From the NCBI GenBank assembly GCA_014155875.1, contig JACEFZ010027762.1:1-64000 (forward strand): a stretch of 64,000 bases of DNA, given 5' to 3'. Of this stretch, positions 21,590 to 34,204 are shown one piece after another; position 1 is the stretch's first letter; every line of letters begins with the position of its first letter. The notes under the pieces were generated by a model. That model had not been told where the DNA came from and made no database searches. It worked only from the letters and a program-made list of their open reading frames with translations. This DNA comes from Cepaea nemoralis. Lineage: Eukaryota; Mollusca; Gastropoda; Stylommatophora; Helicidae. The position numbers were made by a program, and so were the translations under genes.

Positions 21590-21811
21590 AAAGAAACGGT
21601 CTCTGTGGCTAAGGGCTTGCGAACGCGGTTTGTGAGCCTGTATACCCGGGTTCGAAACACAGTGGTGCTGGTTTTTCGAAAAAGGTATAGGGGCCGGTCG
21701 TTCAGAAAGCAATGGCAAACTACTGAACGTAACACTAGCCTAGTACATCAACAGCAGCTGATAATGCTAGTGTTGACTGCAACGTCCCGTAAGGGGTACG
21801 CAACAAATTTT
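21590..21811 (+). mobile_element. tRNA-derived SINE (family 1), in unit 2
   Basis: Near-identical to the SINE at 20994, carried along by the 600-bp amplification rather than inserted independently. Confidence 0.85.
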
Positions 21812-21895
21812 TAAATTTTAATATGTATTAAAAAACCTTTGTTTTACAGTATAATAAATAGATATTAAAACTATAAAGGTATAAATTCAACTCAC

Positions 21896-21984
21896 CGTAG
21901 AAAAATGTCCTTAATTAGAGAAATACTACCTCTGTTGGTGACTGACCTGTCTTGGCATTCAATATCTCTTCTGTCTTCCAGAAC
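21896..21984 (-). CDS. Candidate minus-strand exon, copy 3 of 3
   Basis: Identical to copy 2; acceptor and donor preserved. Confidence 0.22.
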
Positions 21985-22189
21985 CTGAAAAGAGAAAATA
22001 AAAGATTACTAAATCTGAAAAAATAAAAAAAATGCTGTAAAATAACATGAAGAATTTATACATTATTAATTAAAGGTATATTTATTTTTAAAATGTTTTA
22101 CATTATAATAAATTGATCTTAAAATTATAAAGATAGATAACATGAAGAAGTTATAAATTATAAATTATTAAATTTAAATCTGACGAGAA

Positions 22190-22322
22190 AAGAAACAGTC
22201 TCTGTGGCTAAGGGCTTGCGAACGCGGTTTGTGAGCCTGTATACCCGGGTTCGAAACACAGTGGTGCTGGTTTTTTCGAAAAAGGTATAGGGGCCGGTCG
22301 TTCAGAAAGCAATGGCAAACTA
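22190..22322 (+). mobile_element. tRNA-derived SINE (family 1), truncated, in unit 3
   Basis: Head and start of the body match the other two; it breaks off at gcaatggcaaactact, where an inverted family 3 SINE begins. Confidence 0.85.
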
Positions 22323-22460
22323 CTTAGCTTTTAGCGATGACCCACAGGAGTCTCCGAAACATTTAACTCGTAAACTGAAGGACGCGGCGCAGAATCAAAC
22401 CCACAACCTTCGGAGCATGAGTCAAACGGCTTGAACACTTCGCCACAGAGACTACCAAAG
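22323..22460 (-). mobile_element. tRNA-derived SINE (family 3)
   Basis: The minus strand starts GTCTCTGTGGCGAAGTGTTC, has B-box-like GTGGGTTTGATTC, and a body (cagtttacgagttaaatg, gagactcctgtgggtcat) resembling 30519-30775. It lies head to head against the truncated family 1 copy. Confidence 0.7.
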
Positions 22461-23609
22461 AAATATGTATAAAAATATAATCAGAAAGACAAGAATAAAA
22501 GCTAAACTGGTTGGAGATTTCAAAAACATTATATAACTTCTCTTAATTTAAATTATTATTTAACATATACAACTAAATTAAAATAAAATATGATGCCAGA
22601 GCTGAGTATACAAAGTGAGCGGACGGGTTTGAAAAATGACTTTATATATATAATATATCAACATGGTTCAGCCACGTCACATGAATAAAAATTATTAAAT
22701 CAACAACACAAATTATCTGTAGAAATTATTTGATACTTTGTATATTATGATTCTAAATCCCCAGTGTTTTAATAAAACATACACTAATAGGACTAGTCTG
22801 GATATGCTGGGATGCCGCCATTGTGAATTTTCCCTATTGTAAAGATGTAACCGGGTGGTCTCACAAAACATTTATTTTCTAAACCTTAGTATAACGAATC
22901 TTGTCAGAACCTCTTTAGTTATGTGTAGAAATGGATGCAGCATCCATAAATGCACAATAAAGTATAATTCTCTTGATAATTCATTTATCAATGAAAATAA
23001 AACTGTGAACCAGTCAATTAAATTTCAGCAATGGACCGTGGACAACTTTGAAAACTGACTTGACTTTCAAAAAATTATTATATATATATTATAATAAATA
23101 AAAATAAAATAAATATAAAGCAACAAAATAAATATTTAATAGAATATAAACGTATATTCATATTTTGTTTAGCTTCATGACTGTAAAGCTTCTTGATTAT
23201 TAAAAGAGGCAGACAATGATCCAAAATGCCATGATTCTGACATTATAATGAATTTACAAAGTAGACACGACGACCTTGCTGAAATTAAAATTTTATTGTG
23301 AGTCACTAGCATAACGAATCTTGTTGAAAGTCAACATTTATATGTAAAATTGGATGCGCAGTTCAAAAATGCAGGTTAAATTAGGATATCTTTGATAATA
23401 AACAAGCCAAACTATAAACTTCCTTACCTTTGTAAAAAAACGGGGAATATCTTTCAAACAAGCCACTTTCAACCGCTCTCAAGCATGCAGGCATCAAGAA
23501 TAACCTTTTGGCCCTCGTTAAAGTTGTCATTCGCAATTTTCATAAAAATAGTTTCGCATTTATCCAATAGGAAACACGACATGTTAATTTTCATATACTG
23601 CACTCACCA
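22461..23609. other. AT-rich block related to the 980-bp element
   Basis: 23300-23380 (catttatatgtaaaattgga, gttcaaaaatgca) resembles 57015-57060 of the 980-bp element. 22887-22960 (tataacgaatcttgtcagaa) resembles 23309-23330 (cataacgaatcttgttgaa). This suggests a right part of the same transposon family. No open frame of note. Confidence 0.4.
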
Positions 23610-23960
23610 GCCACAGGAAGTCGTCTGTGAACCCAATGACCTTGAACTTTCTGAAAACAGCGTCCTTCCCTAGTTACGAAGTCCCTACTTATAGTCCATG
23701 CTGTCTGGCGTTGGTGATCATGTCTGTCCACAACCCTTTCTCTCATGTGGTGCCTGTCATTCTTGATACTGCTGCTCCTCCATGCCAAGATGCCAAACTG
23801 TCCAGCATCTTCTCTCTCTTGGCCTCCTTCTCCGTTTCCTCCCCGCCAACTTTCCCGTGGTGACGACATACTTCAGTTTCCCCTTCTCATTGTACCAAGA
23901 CCTCTGGGGCTTTGATAGGTAGTTGTACACTTTTGACCTTCCCACCCTGTACTGACCACA
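23610..23960 (-). mobile_element. LINE C-terminal fragment
   Basis: The minus strand reads EKGKLKYVVTTGKLAGRKRR and RRPRERRCWTVWHLGMEE, the basic C-terminal block of endonuclease/RT LINEs (usual form GKxxGKRxRGRxRxK...LASWHG). Frameshifted; no RT motifs remain. Confidence 0.75.
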
Positions 23961-26899
23961 AGTATAGTTCATCTACCGAACCCCACACAGACTCGGGACT
24001 CCACCTGTCTTACACTTCCCAACCTATAGACTATTACCCATAGGGGCCTCAACCCAGAAGACACACATACAGTCAAGCAAAGACATGGTAAAAAAAATGC
24101 AAAATTTAATGTACAATAGAGTCCAGAGAAGACAGTTGAAGAGTAAGGTAGAAAGTAGGTCTATGTACATATAGACAACAGAGTATAGAAGAGAATCAGG
24201 TATGATCCTAAGATCATCACGAGGCATGTAAGAATCTGTTGAGTGCATCCGTCAGGTTGATTCCGTTGACTCACCAGGCTCCCTCCAAGCAAAGCTGACT
24301 TGAAAGTTGCAGGTACGCCATGATTCATCCACATCCCTAGTGAATATTAAATGGGAGTGACCATTCTGGAATCCTGTGACCGAATATGACTCGTAACAAT
24401 GTTCATGGAGTCGGTGTCACTCTATGATGTAGCCAACACACACAGGTTTCTCATGTAAGGTCTAACTGGGGCGGCCCTAAGCAGTAAGTGTCCCCCACTG
24501 AAGCTCACTGAGTATAGCACACGTTGGAGCTTAACAGCTAGACTAAAGTTCAGTATGTCTGACTGACCCGGACTGGGTCGTAGAAATTCTGAGGATCTCC
24601 ATCGCTGTTAGATATACACGGTTACTCGGGCTAGCGATTAATAGCATAACTTCACTGACCCTACCTGGGTTTGCGAATTTCGGGTAAACCCCATCTCTGG
24701 TCAATGTGAAGTGTCAATTGGAGTATCAACAAATAGCCTGACCCTGCTGACCCCAACTGGGTCTGGTCAAGAAGATTGAATGTCATCTTGAGGATTCAAC
24801 TATAAAGTCTATAGACGATCTATCTGTTGACCCCATCTGGGTCTGTAAGTCTATAATTGTCAGACGTCATCATGTTCCACTTGATGTATATATAGATCCT
24901 CAAATGTATTGGCAGGTAGGTACCAATGCATCACTGTCAGGTATGCTCTTACTGCGGGAAACTGAATTGGCAAGCTCCCAGTTCGTTGACTTCACCATGG
25001 TCTGTGAATTTCTAATTGGAGTGAGCCGAAAGCCAAATCTTCCTCATCAGTCTCCACATCTTGATTACTACCTGAAAGGCAAACCCTGCAAGGAGAGTAG
25101 TGGGTGAGAGCATTCGGCAACAACTCTGATGTACATAACATACAACAAAAGACATGCCTTCAGAGATACATTATAACCTGTCATGAATAGTTACTGGATC
25201 TGATTCCTCATAAGAGAAGTTCAGTCATGAGTGTGCTTCCGTTGTCAGGCAGCATCGAGAATTGTTCGTCTGGGAGGCACAGTTCCAGGAAGTACTGGTC
25301 TGGTCCTTCAGTACCCCTGTTACCTGATCCCAGTTCTTCCCACTCTCCCTCTCTATCTTTCCCCTCTTGTAATCACTACAGTAAAATAATTAATCTTTCA
25401 CCCATGTAGAAGGCTTCTCTCAGGTAGAATTGTCCAACCGGACGATTCCCCTTTCTCATCATCCTCATTAATCAGTCAATCAATTAATCAATAAATCAAT
25501 CCATTCATGGCTTCTCCTCTGGGATCTCTGTCCCAGACCATAGAGAACCCCTCCCTGATACCCCTTCTGTTATAGAAGGCAAGAAGTATTATAAATGTAC
25601 ATGTTATTGCACCCATGTAGATGGTGTAAGTCAAAACCCCGTTCCCTTATCCGTTAATTAGCCGTGGTCAAGTGTGAATGGTTCAACTGGCTGGGCAGGG
25701 CCAGTCATCTCAAATTTAGAATGCAGCAAGCATCCCATCCCATAATTCCTGTTGTCTCACAAGGTATAGAAGAACCCTCTTCCTCATCACCCTACCCCTA
25801 GTATAGGTGTCCTCAGACATTAAGGATAGAGCAGAGGAAAGTGTAGAGTATATGACTGAATGTTCCTCTTGGATCACGACGTAAATATGCACACGCTATC
25901 CCACTCAGACTCGCGTCGTACTACCACACATACCGTTCCTTTACGAATCTCGAGGAATATATATATCGACCCCACATGATATAAATCAACACCACAATGT
26001 CAGCACATTCCCCTGGAATATAAGCACCACAATTCCATTGGAAATACAGCAGCACCACCTTCCTTGGAACACAGCAGCACTACATTCACAAGAATAAAGC
26101 ATCACCACAGTAACCCAGCTGATTAATAATTAATAATTAGAACACAGACACGCCCTGCTTAATCTTGCCCTGTCTGCTAGCATGACACTAAAAGTAGCAT
26201 TAACTAATATCACAGCAGTTATAAATGCTCTCATAAATAAATGCAAGTTCCTAAAGCAGATGAATAATATAATAGATCTAGTAACATAAACCTGTAGTAA
26301 AGGACTTCGATCAATCCTAGTTCTACACAGTATTCACAGAATTCCTGTTATAATTCACAAGTAAATACACCAGCCTCGTCCCTGTTTACGCCTAGTATCG
26401 ATCTACACGTACATTCATTTTCATGTGTCGTCGCACTGACACCACAAATAACGCCATTTATAATCACGCAATATAATTAATCAAGACAAGAAAAGAAGGA
26501 GTCATGTTATTACCTTAGAGCGTGGACCAGTACCCGCATTCAGCCATAAACTTGTCGGGCGCTGACTAGCTCCATTGAGACAATTATGGACTGACGAACT
26601 GCGTCTTGCTCAGGCGAGAGAAGTGTAGGTGAATGACAGAAAAATGGCTAGCTTCTGAGTTGTGTAGAACTCTCTAAGCACGCAGATATTGCCTGTTCTG
26701 GGGAAAATTACTTTCCCTGAGAAACATGGGTTCTATCCCACGAGAAACCCATTCTAGTTCAACTCATAGGTTGCCGAGTGCATATTGCCAGCCCGTACTA
26801 TCAACAACGAGAACAATCTAGAATGATCTCCACCCTATGATCTAATCAGCTTTCCCGAGGTTAACAATAACTCGAGACCTAGATAACATCGCTAGGCTC
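23961..26899. other. Intron 4, middle part
   Basis: Mostly single-copy-looking. At 24563-24850 four short near-palindromes recur every 80-93 bp (gacccggactgggtc, gaccctacctgggtt, gaccccaactgggtc, gaccccatctgggtc), a very degenerate array. No convincing gene. Confidence 0.5.
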
Positions 26900-27100
26900 C
26901 GCCTTCGGGGATTTACCTACTACGTAGACACACGTGTTTGCTAGTTTCGCAACACTCATGACACGCCCAAAGAATTTGGACTGTCTTCTTCTGATGCAGG
27001 TAATCAGTTCTGTTTGTGAGTTAACTTCATTCAAGGTATCTTCATTGCACTTTCTATCCATCCATGGTGTTCTCATCATTCTTCTGTAAAACCACATCTA
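26900..27100 (-). mobile_element. LINE C-terminal fragment
   Basis: The minus strand reads MWFYRRMMRTPWMDRKCNED, then LNEVNSQTELITCIRRRQSK and FFGRVM. This is the signature RR(M/I)xRIxW...RQxxFFGHVMR of LINE RT C-termini. No RT palm remains. Confidence 0.85.
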
Positions 27101-27349
27101 ATCTGAACAGTATTCACACAATTCACAACTCATCACTTGTCTGCTTGTTGCCCACAATTTGCACTGGAAGAACATACACAATTTTTACAGACACTGAAAG
27201 CTATGTTTTTATGTGTGTTGTCTCCACAAGAACAGTCCACCTTACTTACAACAGTTTTTTTAGGGTGTTTGTGTGGTAGAGTGATTGAACACTTGCAGAT
27301 TATCATGAAAGTCCAGAGTTTGTTTCTCTATGATGCATGCATGTCACTG

Positions 27350-27505
27350 GTTTTAGTTACCTCCTGAAGTCGAGTGGGTTCGCCTGATTGCGAGAGACAC
27401 TGTTAATAGGGAAAGCTAATTCACATGCAAAATTCAGCCCATCACAACTAGAAGTAGTGTGTATGGACTATGCTTGAATTGAAAACAAGTGAGCACAACA
27501 ACAAC
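27350..27505 (+). mobile_element. tRNA-derived SINE, family 2 copy c (5'-truncated)
   Basis: gtgggttcgcctgattg, taatagggaaagctaattca and atggactatgcttgaattg match the 3' halves of copies at 9549 and 41941. It ends in an acaacaac tail and runs into the poly-C tract. Confidence 0.7.
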
Positions 27506-27507
27506 AA

Positions 27508-27546
27508 CCCCCCCCCCCCCCCCCCACCCCCCCCCTAAAAAAAAAA
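27508..27546. repeat. Poly-C tract followed by poly-A
   Basis: 18 C, one A, 9 C, one T, then 10 A. G-rich on the minus strand; run length is likely uncertain in any assembly. Confidence 0.95.
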
Positions 27547-27636
27547 CCCAACAAAAAACTGGTCTCTTAGTTTGGCAAATTAGCATTTCTAATTATACTA
27601 AACAAAAAACAAGACTGTAAAGTATGTTTACATTCC

Positions 27637-28957
27637 AGGTAGAAGAGGAAAGACTAAACTAGATTATAGTATATAATTACACCTAAAGGTAGAAGAGGAA
27701 AGACTAAACAAGATTATTGTATATAATTACACCCAAACTTAGAAGAGGAAAGACTAAACACGCTTATAGTATTTAATTACACCCAAAGGTAGATAATTTG
27801 GAGCTGCAAAGAGCATAGAAGAGGAAATACTAAACAAGAACATAAGGTAGTGCTACACACCAGCATAGAAGAGGAAATACTAAACAAGAACATAAGGTAA
27901 TGCTACACACCAGCATAGAAGAGGAAAGACTAAACAAGAACATATGGTAATGCTACACACCAGCATAGAAGAGGAAAGACTAAACAAGAACATAAGGTAA
28001 TGCTACACACCAGCATAGAAGAGGAAAGACTAAACAAGAACATAAGGTAATGCTACACACCAGCATAGAAGAGGAAAGACTAAACAAGAACATAAGGTAG
28101 ATGCTACACACCAGCATAGAAGAGGAAAGACTAAACAAGAACATAAGGTAATGCTACACACCAGCATAGAAGAGGAAAGACTAAACAAGAACATAAGGTA
28201 GTGCTACACACCAGCATAGAAGAGGAAAGACTAAACAAGAACATAAGGTAATGCTACACACCAGCATAGAAGAGGAAATACTAAACAAGAACATAAGGTA
28301 GTGCTACACACCAGCATAGAAGAGGAAAGACTAAACAAGAACATAAGGTAATGCTACACACCAGCATAGAAGAGGAAATACTAAACAAGAACATAAGGTA
28401 GTAGAGTCTACACACCAGCATAGAAGAGGAAAGACTAAACAAGAACATAAGGTAGTGCTACACACCAGCATAGAAGAGGAAATACTAAACAAGAACATAA
28501 GGTAGTGCTACACACCAGCATAGAAGAGGAAAGACCTAAACAAGAACATAAGGTAATGCTACACACCAGCATAGAAGAGGAAAGACTAAACAAGAACATA
28601 TGGTAATGCTACACACCAGCATAGAAGAGGAAAGACTAAACAAGAACATAAGGTAATGCTACACACCAGCATAGAAGAGGAAAGACTAAACAAGAACATA
28701 AGGTAGTAGAGTCTACACACCAGCATAGAAGAGGAAAGACTAAACAAGAACATATGGTAATGCTACACACCAGCATAGAAGAGGAAAGACTAAACAAGAA
28801 CATAAGGTAGTAGAGTCTACACACCAGCATAGAAGAGGAAAGACTAAACAAGAACATAAGGTAGTAGAGTCTACACACCAGCATAGAAGAGGAAAGACTA
28901 AACAAGAACATATGGTAATGCTACACACCAGCATAGAAGAGGAAATACTAAACAAGG
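27637..28957. repeat. 50-bp minisatellite, about 23 copies, with a three-copy variant lead-in
   Basis: Unit: tagaagaggaaagactaaac, aagaacataaggtaatgc, tacacaccagca. The first part (27637-27790) has units with atagtatataattacaccta instead. Some units carry ggtagtagagtctacac and are 4 bp longer. Each unit has the donor-like string AAGGTAATG. The core aggaaagactaaac also occurs outside the array in introns 3 and 4. Confidence 0.95.
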
Positions 28958-29539
28958 CCCAGAGTCAAGCGGATTGCAGAACAGTATCACTGTGATGTGG
29001 TGCATGGGCATTAAAACCTCAACATATCTTACTGGGTCTACCCCAGGGATCACCACTGTCATCGGCTGTGTTTAGTGTGTATGCATGCATGAGTCACCAG
29101 TGCCCGGACATAGGTTTCCACTCTGAGTGGATAGATAGCAATCGGAAGTCACACGTCACATCATTCACATGATTATATGCACTCAGACATGCCTGAGTAA
29201 AAGGTAATGAAAGCGTAGACCAGCTGGCAAATAGTGTACCAATGTAAACAGGAAGAAACACGGACAGGGCTGATATAATCGGTGCAGTATGCACTTGGTT
29301 GGTGGATAATGACAAGACTGCGATGACAGGGCTGATATAATCGGTGCAGTATGGACTTGGTTGGTGGATTATGACAAGACTTATGCTAGCCCAGCTCCAC
29401 AAATTGGGAGTGAAGCATGGTCAGGCACAACAGTGTCAGATTTCAGGTCAAGAGAGGAGATATAACCAGAAATACTTTGAGATGGTTGCTACATTAGAGG
29501 ACTGAGCATACATAAGAATGTCCATTGTGCAGTGATGTC

Positions 29540-29762
29540 ATTCAACATAACATGACATGAGATGACATGGCATGACATAACATAACATACCACACCACAC
29601 AATAACACAACACAGCACATCACAACACACCAGACCACAACAAAACACATCACCACAACACATCACAATACATTACAACACAACACTCATAACACAACAT
29701 ATCACAACACAGCAAACACATCACATCATAACACACCACAACACAACATAACACAACTTAAG
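29540..29762. repeat. Low-complexity cacaacat-rich tract
   Basis: Irregular runs of aacacaacac, catcacaac and catgacat. Ends 70 bp before the exon 5 acceptor. Confidence 0.85.
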
Positions 29763-29835
29763 GTCTTGAGTAACAGAGCCAAGAATAAACAAGGTTACTC
29801 AATGGGCCTTAATGATTGCTGACTTGTGTATGTAG

Positions 29836-30057
29836 AAAAAGGCAGACCCTACCATCAGAAACCTGGAGGACCTGTCCCCACTAGACCTGGCAGCTCAGTA
29901 TGACAGATTAGACATCGTTAAACAGCTGGTGACATGCCACCCGGAGCTTCTAGCACAACGATCAGCCCTCAACACACCTCTACATCTGGCTTCACGGAAC
30001 GGACACCGCGCCGTAGTGCAGTACCTCATAGATGCTGGATTCCCACTTGATGCAAGA
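29836..30057 (+). CDS. ANKS1: ANKS1 exon 5 (ankyrin repeats 4 and 5)
   Basis: Acceptor tgtatgtag at 29835, donor GCAAGA|GTGAGT at 30057; 74 whole codons. It starts KKADPTIRN, matching the family's TDPTIRN. Repeat 4 follows ([19 protein letters not shown]), then repeat 5 ([28 protein letters not shown]). The vertebrate counterparts are TPLDLAALYGRLRVVKMII and TPLHLAARNGHKAVVQVLL. This is the best conserved stretch in the window. Residues 155-228. The acceptor has a weak pyrimidine tract. Confidence 0.93.
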
Positions 30058-30084
30058 GTGAGTACCTTTCATGTGTGAGTCTGT

Positions 30085-30425
30085 GTGAGCCTCAAACTCT
30101 TATACTAACAAATATGTCTATTAGTCTCAGACTCTTATACTAACAGACATGTGTATGAGCCTCAGCTCTTATACTAACAGATATGTGTATGAGCCTCAGA
30201 CTCTTATACTAACAGACATGTGTATGAGCCTCAGACTCTTATACTAATAGACATGTGGATGAGCCTCAGACTCTTATACTAACAGATATGTGTATGACTC
30301 TTATACTAATAGACATGTGTATGAGCCTCAGACTCTTATACTAACAGACATGTGTATGAGCCTCAGACTCTTATACTAACAGAGATGTGTATGAGCCTCG
30401 GACTCTTATACTGACAGATATGAGC
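30085..30425. repeat. 35-bp minisatellite, about nine copies
   Basis: cctcagactcttatactaac alternating with agacatgtgtatgag, starting about 30 bp after exon 5. Confidence 0.93.
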
Positions 30426-30518
30426 ATGCTGAATGTAACAGAAACACTGTTTCTCGCCGATGTTTGAATAATAAATCTGCAGTCAAATATAAATCTGTTG
30501 GTCTCGGCAATACATTTT

Positions 30519-30775
30519 CAAAGGAGTCTCCATGGCAAAATGGTTACGCCGCCTGCCCCGCACTCCAAGGGTTGTGGGTTAAATTCTGGGCTAAGTCGTT
30601 CGGTTCACGAGTGCAGTTTTCTTCGAGACTACTGGGCTCATGCTGGAGCTATGGAGTTCATGCTCTGTGCGATGCTTTCGGTGGGCCGACTTCAGAAAGA
30701 ACTGAGCCATATGGGATCAAACTCGGTGCAGTGAAGTCAGTCCTCTCGACTTTTAAATCCTTTTTATAAAAAAAT
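30519..30775 (+). mobile_element. tRNA-derived SINE (family 3)
   Basis: The head gtctccatggcaaaatggtt with B-box-like GTTGTGGGTTAAATTC is followed by a body with gttcacgagtgcagttttc and cgagactactgggctcatgc. It ends in tttttataaaaaaa. Confidence 0.7.
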
Positions 30776-31334
30776 CCAAAACATTTGTGTAAGGAAGTAT
30801 GAAAGGCACAGTATCATGACCCATATTTGTATAACTGGATGGACTAGAGTAAACATTGGCAGACTACAGAAAACATTGGTTATTATAATAGTAACAGTTA
30901 GCGCACAGGCGTGGGGGAGGGGGGCAAGCAAATTTTGGTTAAACAACATTGGAATTAAATCAACACTTGGGTAAACAGAAGTGTTAAGACACTCAATCTC
31001 ACAGGGAAATTAAGTGATAAAGTAGAATAATTATCAGGACATTGGGACTGACAGAAAGTCATTCATGAACATTATGGGCGAAAAAGTTGATGAGTTTAAA
31101 TTACAGACAATTGTATGTCTTGTTATATTTCTGGGTCTGTCTGAGACCACACTTGTTAGTTTGTAGATAGTTGAGAGTTTGTGTAATTGTTAGCAGTAGT
31201 ATAGAAGGAAAGCATAACTGCAATCTGTTGTCACTGGTGATGAGGAAGATAGAGAGAAGATAGAGAGATGACTATCCCAGCAAATGATCGAATAAAACTG
31301 TAAACCAGAAATACATCCATGTAACTTTGCTGAA

Positions 31335-32135
31335 AAGACCTAATCATGTAAAAGACAAATTCATATTAAAGACATGTTCATGTAAAAGACCTATTCATGT
31401 AAAAGACATATTCATGTAAAAGACCTATTCATGTAAAAGACCTATTCATGTAAAAGACCTATTCATGTAAAAGACATATTCATGTAAAAGACCTATTCAC
31501 GTGAAAGACCTATTCATGTAAAAGACACATTCATATAAAAGTCATATTCATGTAAAAGACATATGGATGTAAAAGACCTATTCATGTAAAAGATCTAATC
31601 ATGTAAAAGACCTATTCATGTAAAAGACCTATTCATGTAAAAGTCATATTCATGAAAAAAAGACATATGGATGTAAAAGATCTAATCATGTAAAAGACCT
31701 ATTCATGTAAAAGACCTATTCATGTAAAAGACATATTCATGTAAAAGACCTATTCATGTAAAAGACCTATTCATGTAAAAGACTTATTCATGTAAAAGAC
31801 CTATTCATGTAAAAGACCTATTCATATAAAAGACATATTCATGTAAAAGACCTATTCATGTAAAAGACCTATTCATGTAAAAGACCTTTTCATGTAAAAG
31901 ACCTATTCATGTAAAAGACCTATTCATGTAAAAGACATATTCATGTAAAAGACCTATTCATGTAAAAGACCTATTCATGCAAAAGACATATTGATGTCAA
32001 AGACCTATTCATATAAAAGACATATTGATGTCAGAGACCTATTCATGTAAAAGACATACTGATGTAAGAGATGTATTCATGTAAGTGACATATTCATGTA
32101 AGAGATGTATTCATGTAAGAGACATATTCATGTAA
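31335..32135. repeat. 17-bp minisatellite, about 45 copies
   Basis: acctattcatgtaaaag and variants (acatattcatgtaaaag, tctaatcatgtaaaag). Units become more diverged towards 32135. Confidence 0.95.
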
Positions 32136-32439
32136 GAGAAGACTTGGACTGGAAAGACAATGTGCTTGAAGCAAGCAGCCGTGGAGACTAGTAAAGATTG
32201 AGAGGAGGAGGATACAAATAAACGTGCAGAATGTGGAAACATTAGAGCATTTTGGGCGTATGACATTGGATGGCATAACTTGCTAGAGCAGGTCACCATG
32301 TGGCAGTCAGTTGTTGCATGCAGTTCCCAGGCTGAACAATGTATGAGACATGAAGAAGATTGCGAATACTGTTGCTTTATTTTGTGTGTATCCAGTGAAC
32401 ACACAACAATTATTAGAATAGAATCACTTGTTTTTTGCA

Positions 32440-32665
32440 CATCCCTTACAGGACCTTGGAGTCAACACCAGCATTTTTCAGCTGTTGTTGATGTACTAGG
32501 CAAGTTTTACGTTCAGTAGCTTGCCATTGCTTTCTGAATGACCGGCTCACATACCCTCATAAGTTACCAGTGCGGCACAAACCGCTGCCGATTCTCGCAG
32601 CTGCTGTTTTCTCCACATGGATATACAGGATTACGAACAGTGTCGTTAACTCCTTGACCAAGGTG
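32440..32665 (-). mobile_element. tRNA-derived SINE (family 1)
   Basis: The body is in reverse: cccttacaggaccttggagt, ttacgttcagtagcttgcca, ttgctttctgaatgaccggc; the head ends near cttgaccaaggtgacag. Its flanks agaatcact and agaagcact may be a decayed target duplication. Confidence 0.75.
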
Positions 32666-32769
32666 ACAGAAGCACTACTCTTATTTAAGTAGCCTCAAAA
32701 TTTAGGGCAGATCTGGCCACAGTAAACAGCAACACTTGGGTCCAATAGTTAACATTGATCTGTAGTTTA

Positions 32770-33835
32770 GTAGGATCCTAAAACTTTACAACAGCTGACA
32801 TTAATTAGTTTAGTGTTATCCCAACACATTACTCCAACAGTTAACATTTATTAATTTTCTATTATCCCAACACTTTACAACAGTTAACATTGATTAGTTT
32901 AGTATTATACCATCACAGGACTGCAACAGTTAACTTAGACCTGTAGTTTAGTATTATCCCAACACTTTACAACAGTTAACATAGACCTGTAGTTTAGCAT
33001 TATCCCAGCACTAAACTGCAACAGTTAACATAGACCTGTAGTTTAGCATTATCCCGGCACTGGGCTGTAACAGTTAACATAGACCTGTAGTTTAGTATTA
33101 TCCCAGCACTAAACTGCAACAGTTAACATAGACCTGTAGTTTAATATTATCCCAACCCTTTACAACAGTTAACATAGACCCGTAGTTTAGTATTATCCCA
33201 ACCCTTTACAACAGTTAACATAGACCCGTAGTTTAGTATTATCCCAGCACTAAACTGCAACAGTTAACATAGACCTGTAGTTTAGTATTATCCCAGCACT
33301 AAACTGCAACAGTTAACATAGACCTGTAGTTTAGCATTATCCCGGCACTGGGCTGTAACAGTTAACATAGACCTGTAGTTTAGCATGATCCCGGCACTGG
33401 GCTGTAACAGTTAACATAGACCTGTAGTTTAGTATTATCCCAGCACTAAACTGCAACAGTTAACATAGACCTGTAGTTTAACATTATCCCAACCCTTTAC
33501 AACAGTTAACATAGACCCGTAGTTTAGTATTATCCCAACCCTTTACAACAGTTAACATAGACCCGGAGTTTAGTATTATCCCAACACATAGATCTGTAGT
33601 TTAGTATTATCCCAACACTTTACAACACTTAACATATAGACCTGTAGTTTAGTATTATCCCCGCACTTTACAACAATTAATATAGACCTGTAATTTAGTA
33701 TTATCCCAACACTGCACTGCAACAGCTAACATAGACCTGTAGTTTAGTATTATCCCTGCACTTTACAACAATTAATATAGACCTCTAATTAAGTATTATC
33801 CCAACACTGGACTACAACAGTTAACATTGACATGT
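32770..33835. repeat. 48-bp minisatellite, about 20 copies
   Basis: cagttaacatagacctgtag, tttagtattatcccagcact, then aaactgcaa or tttacaa. At least two unit types are interleaved. It ends 68 bp before exon 6. Confidence 0.94.
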
Positions 33836-33902
33836 AGTCACGTGTTGTACATGATCCCAGCTAACAGAATGTTTGTGTTTACTAAACTGCTGCTCATCAC
33901 AG

Positions 33903-33978
33903 ACAGACAAAGGAACAGCCTTGCATGAAGCTGCCAACTTCTGTAAACTGGATGTCATCAGATTACTCCTAGACAGAG
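33903..33978 (+). CDS. ANKS1: ANKS1 exon 6 (ankyrin repeat 6, first part)
   Basis: Acceptor ctgctcatcacag at 33902; the exon reads TDKGTALHEAANFCKLDVIR then LLLDRG. The family equivalent is TEKGSALHEAALFGKVDVVR. The donor AGAG|GTATTG at 33978 leaves one base of a Gly codon. Residues 229-253. A second AG four bases downstream would shift the frame, so the first is chosen. Confidence 0.92.
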
Positions 33979-34204
33979 GTATTGTCAATCATTTAGTATA
34001 TGATTAAACATAGACACATGCATTTTTAGTAATTCGGTCAATAATTTAGTCTGTGATTACACATAGATACATGTATGTTTAGTAATTCCATCTGTGATTT
34101 CATCTAGACACAGGTCATCATCATCTTCCACTTATGCCGCCAAGAGTCGTGGGGAGGAGTAGATGGCTCTTCAGCACCCGATGGGTGGCACTGGATAACA
34201 TTTT

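Larger units (their letters stand above)
20660..22322. repeat. Triplicated ~600-bp unit, each with a SINE and an exon-like block
   Basis: Three head-to-tail copies start near 20660, 21241 and 21841; the third is cut at 22322. Each carries an 89-bp block with minus-strand splice signals, an AT-rich part (atgctgtaaaataacatgaa) and a plus-strand tRNA-SINE beginning gtctctgtggctaagggctt. Copies 2 and 3 are almost identical, so the amplification is young. Confidence 0.92.

Noticed and set aside
28636..28955. Minus-strand frames with FPLLCWCV repeats
   Set aside because: Translation of the 50-bp array; no start context, splice sites or homology.
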